The position numbers and the translations under genes are program-made. Below the pieces are notes generated by a model. That model saw only the letters and a list, made by a program, of their open reading frames with translations. It did not search any database and was not told the origin of the DNA. Source: Paenibacillus sp. Root444D2 (GTDB lineage Bacteria > Bacillota > Bacilli > Paenibacillales > NBRC-103111). Taken from it: a DNA stretch of 64,000 nucleotides. The stretch covers positions 257,362 to 321,361 of the forward strand of contig NZ_LMEO01000012.1 in assembly GCF_001426375.1 (NCBI RefSeq). Reading direction: 5' to 3'. Shown here one piece after another: positions 61,034 to 64,000 of this stretch (its first letter is position 1; every line of letters begins with the position of its first letter).

Positions 61034-62035
61034 ATGATTACCAGGAAAGAAGTGGCAGACCGGGCGGGTGTTTCGGTAGCCGTCGTTTCATATGTACTAA
61101 ATAATCGGAGCATCGTCAAAGAGGAAACCAGACAAAAAGTGCTTGCCGTTATCAATGAACTAGGCTATCGCCCCAATCAAACTGCCCGCAGCCTCAAAAC
61201 TAGGAAAACAGGTCAAATTGCCGTCCTCGTCCATTTCGTGGGAAACCCATTCGAGGGTGGACTGCTATTGTATATTGAGAAAAGAGCTAAACTTAGCAAT
61301 TATTCTGTGTTTTTTCATTCCTTTGAACCTGCTCGTGAAGAAGAATTAAAAAATACACTAATGGGGCGTGTAGACGGCATTCTTCTTCTTGGCCAAACGC
61401 TAAGTGAGGAAAGTCAAGCATTTTACAGCTTGATGGAGCTCCCCGTCGTATCTCTTATGCAGCCTGGTGTTTCCATGCCGAGCATCCCCGTCGTTGATGT
61501 GGATTGGGTAATTGAAATGCGGCGGTTAATTGCGCATCTGCAAGAACAGGGGCATAAGCAGATTGCCTTTATGACCGCTGGAGATCCGCAGGATCCGATT
61601 GCTCATCGGCTCGTAGCTTTCCGCGAAGCCATGCGTAACGAAGGATTGAAACTCCCTGAGCGATATATTCTCGAAGGCGCCGGCCGCTTCGAGCAGGCTT
61701 TCGAGGCGTTAACCGCAACACTAAAGCAAGGTTTTGCTTTTACTGCTATCGTAGCAGCAAATGATTTGATGGCGTCTGGTTGCCTCGCAGCTTGCCGCGA
61801 ATCCGGCATTCTTGTCCCACAACAATTAGCCATCGCCGGGTGCGAAGATATTCTAATGTCTTCGCAAGTCTCGCCAGCTTTGACATCTATCTGTTATCCG
61901 CGGATGGAGGTTGGCTTGGCGGCGACAGAACTTCTGTTATCACTCATTGACGGAGTTAACAAGAAGATACCTCGACTGGAGGGCAAGCTTTCAGTAAGAG
62001 CTTCAACAGTAGAGAACTCCTTGAATGTCACATAG
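61034..62035 (+). CDS. LacI-family transcriptional regulator
   Basis: 333 residues. N-terminal helix-turn-helix and hinge (TRKEVADRAGVSVAVVSYVLNN, LGYRPNQTARSLKTRKTGQIAVLV), then a periplasmic-binding-like core (VDGILLLGQ, HLQEQGHKQIAFMTAG, AIVAANDLMASGCLAACRESG, IAGCEDILMSSQVSPALTSI). It likely senses a sugar or related ligand. It follows the phyH-like gene by 51 bases on the same strand and probably binds the two TTTAC-ACGA-GTAAA sites. Confidence 0.92.
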   Translation: MITRKEVADRAGVSVAVVSYVLNNRSIVKEETRQKVLAVINELGYRPNQTARSLKTRKTGQIAVLVHFVGNPFEGGLLLYIEKRAKLSNYSVFFHSFEPAREEELKNTLMGRVDGILLLGQTLSEESQAFYSLMELPVVSLMQPGVSMPSIPVVDVDWVIEMRRLIAHLQEQGHKQIAFMTAGDPQDPIAHRLVAFREAMRNEGLKLPERYILEGAGRFEQAFEALTATLKQGFAFTAIVAANDLMASGCLAACRESGILVPQQLAIAGCEDILMSSQVSPALTSICYPRMEVGLAATELLLSLIDGVNKKIPRLEGKLSVRASTVENSLNVT

Positions 62036-62198
62036 CAATTAAGATGTACGAATCAGATAACCGCTATGAATAATCTCAATTGGATTTAATTGTTATATAG
62101 CTAGATGAAAAGTTAGGGCATATTAAAGATCGCAATCAATTGAAAAACGATCAATTTGCTTGCTATCCTACACAAATCTTAATGAAGAGGTGTACAAC

Positions 62199-62405
62199 AT
62201 GACTGTAGCTTCTCAAGTAAAAACAACACTGGCTTCACTTAAAAGTGCGCAAGCAAGCTTAGAAACGTTTGCTCTAGGCACGCAAAATCAAGAGGCCAAA
62301 CAGTTGTATGAAGCGGCCGCCTTATCTGCACAAGACATCGTAAATCAAGTCGCCTCCCGTGTGCAGCAATTAGAAAATGAAGAACCTCAGTACAAAGGCT
62401 TCTAG
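62199..62405 (+). CDS. DUF1657 small protein
   Basis: 68-residue helical protein (MTVASQVKTTLASLKSAQASLETFALGTQNQEAKQLYEAA start). DUF1657 proteins accompany spoVA-2mob operons of spore formers. ATG at 62199 with GAGGTG before it; the frame opens earlier without a site. It is similar to the C-terminal domain of the DUF421 protein at 59049-59909. Function unknown; spore inner membrane association is an inference. Confidence 0.8.
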   Translation: MTVASQVKTTLASLKSAQASLETFALGTQNQEAKQLYEAAALSAQDIVNQVASRVQQLENEEPQYKGF

Positions 62406-62411
62406 TTAACA

Positions 62412-62456
62412 AACCAAACCAGCCGGCTGCGAACAAACGCAGACGGTTGGTTTTGC
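62412..62456 (+). terminator. terminator after the DUF1657 gene
   Basis: AAACCAAACCAGCCGGCTGCG and CGCAGACGGTTGGTTTT form a stem with a small internal loop, followed by TTTTGC. Confidence 0.65.
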
Positions 62457-62457
62457 A

Positions 62458-62535
62458 TTAGAACAAGATAACGAATACTAGAGTAAATAAAACGAATAGA
62501 ATTAATATGAGCAGTATCAGTTTTTCTTTTGGCAT
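62458..62535 (-). CDS. possible 25-residue hydrophobic microprotein
   Basis: MPKEKLILLILILFVLFTL and six more residues: a Lys/Glu cap and one membrane helix, with GAGGGCGG before the ATG. Micropeptides of this kind are common in spore formers, but the length is too short for certainty. It could be chance in AT-rich DNA. Confidence 0.35.
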   Translation of the reverse strand: MPKEKLILLILILFVLFTLVFVILF

Positions 62536-62568
62536 TGAAGCCGCCCTCGTTTCGGATTAGATTCCTAT

Positions 62569-62709
62569 TTATTCCAATGGCTGACCGGATGATTTTCTTA
62601 GCTCGTTTGCCAAACGATGAAATTCTTCTCTTGCCTCAGCATCCTCGGTTGCCAAATAAGCCGCAGACAAGAACGCAATGATTTTATTTGCATCTTCCAC
62701 ACTTAACAT
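62569..62709 (-). CDS. 46-residue helical protein
   Basis: Small soluble protein, MLSVEDANKIIAFLSAAYLA start and an acidic/basic helical remainder (EEFHRLANELRKSSG). GAGGTGC precedes the ATG at 62709, 23 bases after the stop of the cysteine protease gene, so the two are probably cotranscribed. Not recognised. Confidence 0.55.
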   Translation of the reverse strand: MLSVEDANKIIAFLSAAYLATEDAEAREEFHRLANELRKSSGQPLE

Positions 62710-62732
62710 AGATTCAGCACCTCGCAGAAGTT

Positions 62733-63491
62733 TTATTTTCCGGTCCAATAATCGAACGTCATCACGTTGTTTTTGAAAAAGGAATAAGGCATGTAACAAT
62801 AGCCTTGGTCTCCCCATGCTTTCCCCCACGAATTCCGCACAATGACTGTTCCCTGTCCCTTCTTCTTACCATCCTTATACCCGACGGCTAATAAGGCATG
62901 CCCGCCTAACATTTGCTCTTTTTTTCGATTCGGGTACGGGATCCTCCCTGTTCTTGCCGCCAGTGGACTTTCGAAAGATTGATACAACCAGATTCCGAAG
63001 ACAACAGGCTGGCCATCAGCTAATGCAGCTTTGATCCCTGCCAAGTCATGAATCCGATGATATCCATCAATACGGTAGCTTCCTGCTGCAGCTTCCGCCT
63101 CTGAATCAGGCTTTTTTTTAAATTTGGCTATTCGATAAGGCCATTCGGCTTCTGGGCATACCCCTATTTTATGCAGCACTTTCATGCCATCGCGTACTGT
63201 GGCTCCCGAGTCCCAATTGATCGTACCCTCTAATTTACGCTCATGCCAATAATGAAAAAGGCGAGATAGCCGTAAAGTGGAATTTCGTTCTTGACGAAGC
63301 CAATACTCGCGCAGCCCGCTTACAATGGCATTCGATGTGCAAGAACCTAAATTCCCCTGATTCACGATAGGAGACAGTTCCTTGCGCAAATCTACTTTGC
63401 GGGGCAATTGCGATTCCCGGATATAATTGACGCTTCGGTAATAATAATCCCGAAAATCTCGCTGGTCCCGTTTAACCGTGTATTTACGCAT
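62733..63491 (-). CDS. papain-family (C1) cysteine protease
   Basis: 252-residue C1-type peptidase. Oxyanion Gln and catalytic Cys51 in NQGNLGSCTSNAIVSGLREYW, catalytic His198 in GGHALLAVGYKDG and Asn220 in VRNSWGKAWGDQGYCYMPY. The N-terminus (MRKYTVKRDQRDFRDYYY) is short and there is no signal peptide or long propeptide, so it acts inside the cell or leaves by another route. Such proteases occur in Bacillales genomes and phages without a known role. Confidence 0.85.
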   Translation of the reverse strand: MRKYTVKRDQRDFRDYYYRSVNYIRESQLPRKVDLRKELSPIVNQGNLGSCTSNAIVSGLREYWLRQERNSTLRLSRLFHYWHERKLEGTINWDSGATVRDGMKVLHKIGVCPEAEWPYRIAKFKKKPDSEAEAAAGSYRIDGYHRIHDLAGIKAALADGQPVVFGIWLYQSFESPLAARTGRIPYPNRKKEQMLGGHALLAVGYKDGKKKGQGTVIVRNSWGKAWGDQGYCYMPYSFFKNNVMTFDYWTGK

Positions 63492-63562
63492 CCCGTTGCC
63501 TCCCCACCGTTGTGTTAGCAGAATTGTACTTCAGTATATTCACCCATAGACTACAGCGTGCA

Positions 63563-63592
63563 AAAAGCACGCATCCCTATGGAATGCGTGCA
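63563..63592 (-). terminator. terminator after the glycosyltransferase
   Basis: GCACGCATCC and GGAATGCGTGC arms around CTAT, followed on the minus strand by CTTTTTGC. Confidence 0.75.
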
Positions 63593-63604
63593 GGCTGTTG
63601 CAGA

Positions 63605-64000
63605 TTAATTTTTCATGGCTTTTTGATATATTTGTAAGTATTTTGTTGTCATTTGGTACGTTGTAAATCTACGAATGACATAACGACGAAGCTTTGCCGG
63701 ATGCGGATAATTCCCTTCCTTTACCTTTGCAACCATCTCGGAAACGGAACGACAGATTAATTGAGGAAACCCCGCCATAACTTCGGGTACCGCACCACGT
63801 CGCAATGCGATTACTGGTGTACCGCAGGCCATTGCCTCAATCATGACGAGTCCGAAAGGCTCTTCCCACAACGTTGGAAACAGCAAACAACTTGCATATT
63901 TGAGCAGCTTCTGTTTGTTCTTCCCTCCAACAGGACCCACAAAATGAATGTTGGGATTTCTTCTAATTCGAGGTGCAATCTCATTACGATAAAATGTTTG
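63605..64000 (-). CDS. glycosyltransferase family 4-like, C-terminal part (gene runs off the window)
   Basis: 131 codons open to the window edge. NPNIHFVGPVGGKNKQKLLKYASCLLFPTLWEEPFGLVMIEAMACGTPVIALRRGAVPEVM is the GT-B nucleotide-sugar site (EPFGLVMIEAMACGTPV, E-x7-E pattern). The frame runs unbroken to 64000, so the N-terminal acceptor half lies outside. Substrate unknown. Confidence 0.85.
   Translation of the reverse strand, partial: QTFYRNEIAPRIRRNPNIHFVGPVGGKNKQKLLKYASCLLFPTLWEEPFGLVMIEAMACGTPVIALRRGAVPEVMAGFPQLICRSVSEMVAKVKEGNYPHPAKLRRYVIRRFTTYQMTTKYLQIYQKAMKN

Overview
The window looks like chromosome of a spore-forming, Paenibacillus-like Bacillales bacterium. The evidence is the Bacillus-type order of the dnaK, lepA, comE and yqe clusters, a full set of sporulation and germination genes (spoIIP, gpr, spoVA, a GerA-type receptor), AGGAGG ribosome sites with frequent GTG/TTG starts, a T-box leader and a CIRCE operator. 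No rRNA, tRNA, CRISPR array or intact transposon was seen. Most genes lie on the minus strand.

Layout. 1-546: intergenic short palindromic repeats. 0.5-7.7 kb: rlmI-like methyltransferase, Na/Pi transporter, deoC, then mtaB-rsmE-(M50 protease)-prmA, the downstream part of the Bacillus dnaK supercluster. 7.9-13.1 kb: accessory secreted enzymes (glycerophosphodiesterase, multicopper oxidase, PhoX phosphatase) and two small stress/spore-type proteins, placed between prmA and dnaJ. 13.3-20 kb: hrcA-chaperonin-grpE-dnaK-dnaJ behind a perfect CIRCE; the extra gene is a group II/III (thermosome-like) chaperonin. 20-28.8 kb: hemW-lepA-yqxA-spoIIP and gpr. The spoIIP-gpr junction is interrupted by an independent three-gene unit: a TIR-like effector, a second TIR-like protein that lacks the catalytic glutamate and carries an extra C-terminal domain, and a translationally coupled 55-residue protein. 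This unit is the best candidate for an undescribed system.

28.8-42.2 kb: rpsT, holA, an ECF sigma/anti-sigma pair, a gerABC operon with a fourth small membrane gene, and comEC-comEB-comEA-comER. 42.2-51.3 kb: leuS with its T-box, then yqeM-cvfB-rsfS-yqeK-nadD-yhbY-aroE-yqeH-yqeG (ribosome assembly, NAD and shikimate genes). 51.4-56.8 kb: an esterase and a MoxR-DUF58-transglutaminase operon. 57.1-59.9 kb: spoVAC-spoVAD-spoVAEB behind a DUF421-DUF1657 fusion, resembling the mobile spoVA-2mob type. 60.1-64 kb: a phytanoyl-CoA-dioxygenase-like gene with a LacI regulator and two matching operators, a free DUF1657 protein, a papain-family protease and the end of a glycosyltransferase.

Non-coding structure is rich. 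Several repeat families recur at distant places: a two-hairpin element ending exactly at the Shine-Dalgarno of three unrelated genes; a 36-bp palindromic unit tandemly repeated inside the leuS T-box leader and again upstream of yqeG; TTCCATTGGA palindromes in two clusters; GGGGCTGTCC palindromes near both ends; a 64-bp pair; four 20-bp motifs next to the TIR unit; and a TTTCTTC heptanucleotide array upstream of comEC. Base composition is uneven: the Na/Pi transporter, the chaperonin and the 5' part of comEC contain visibly GC-rich stretches.
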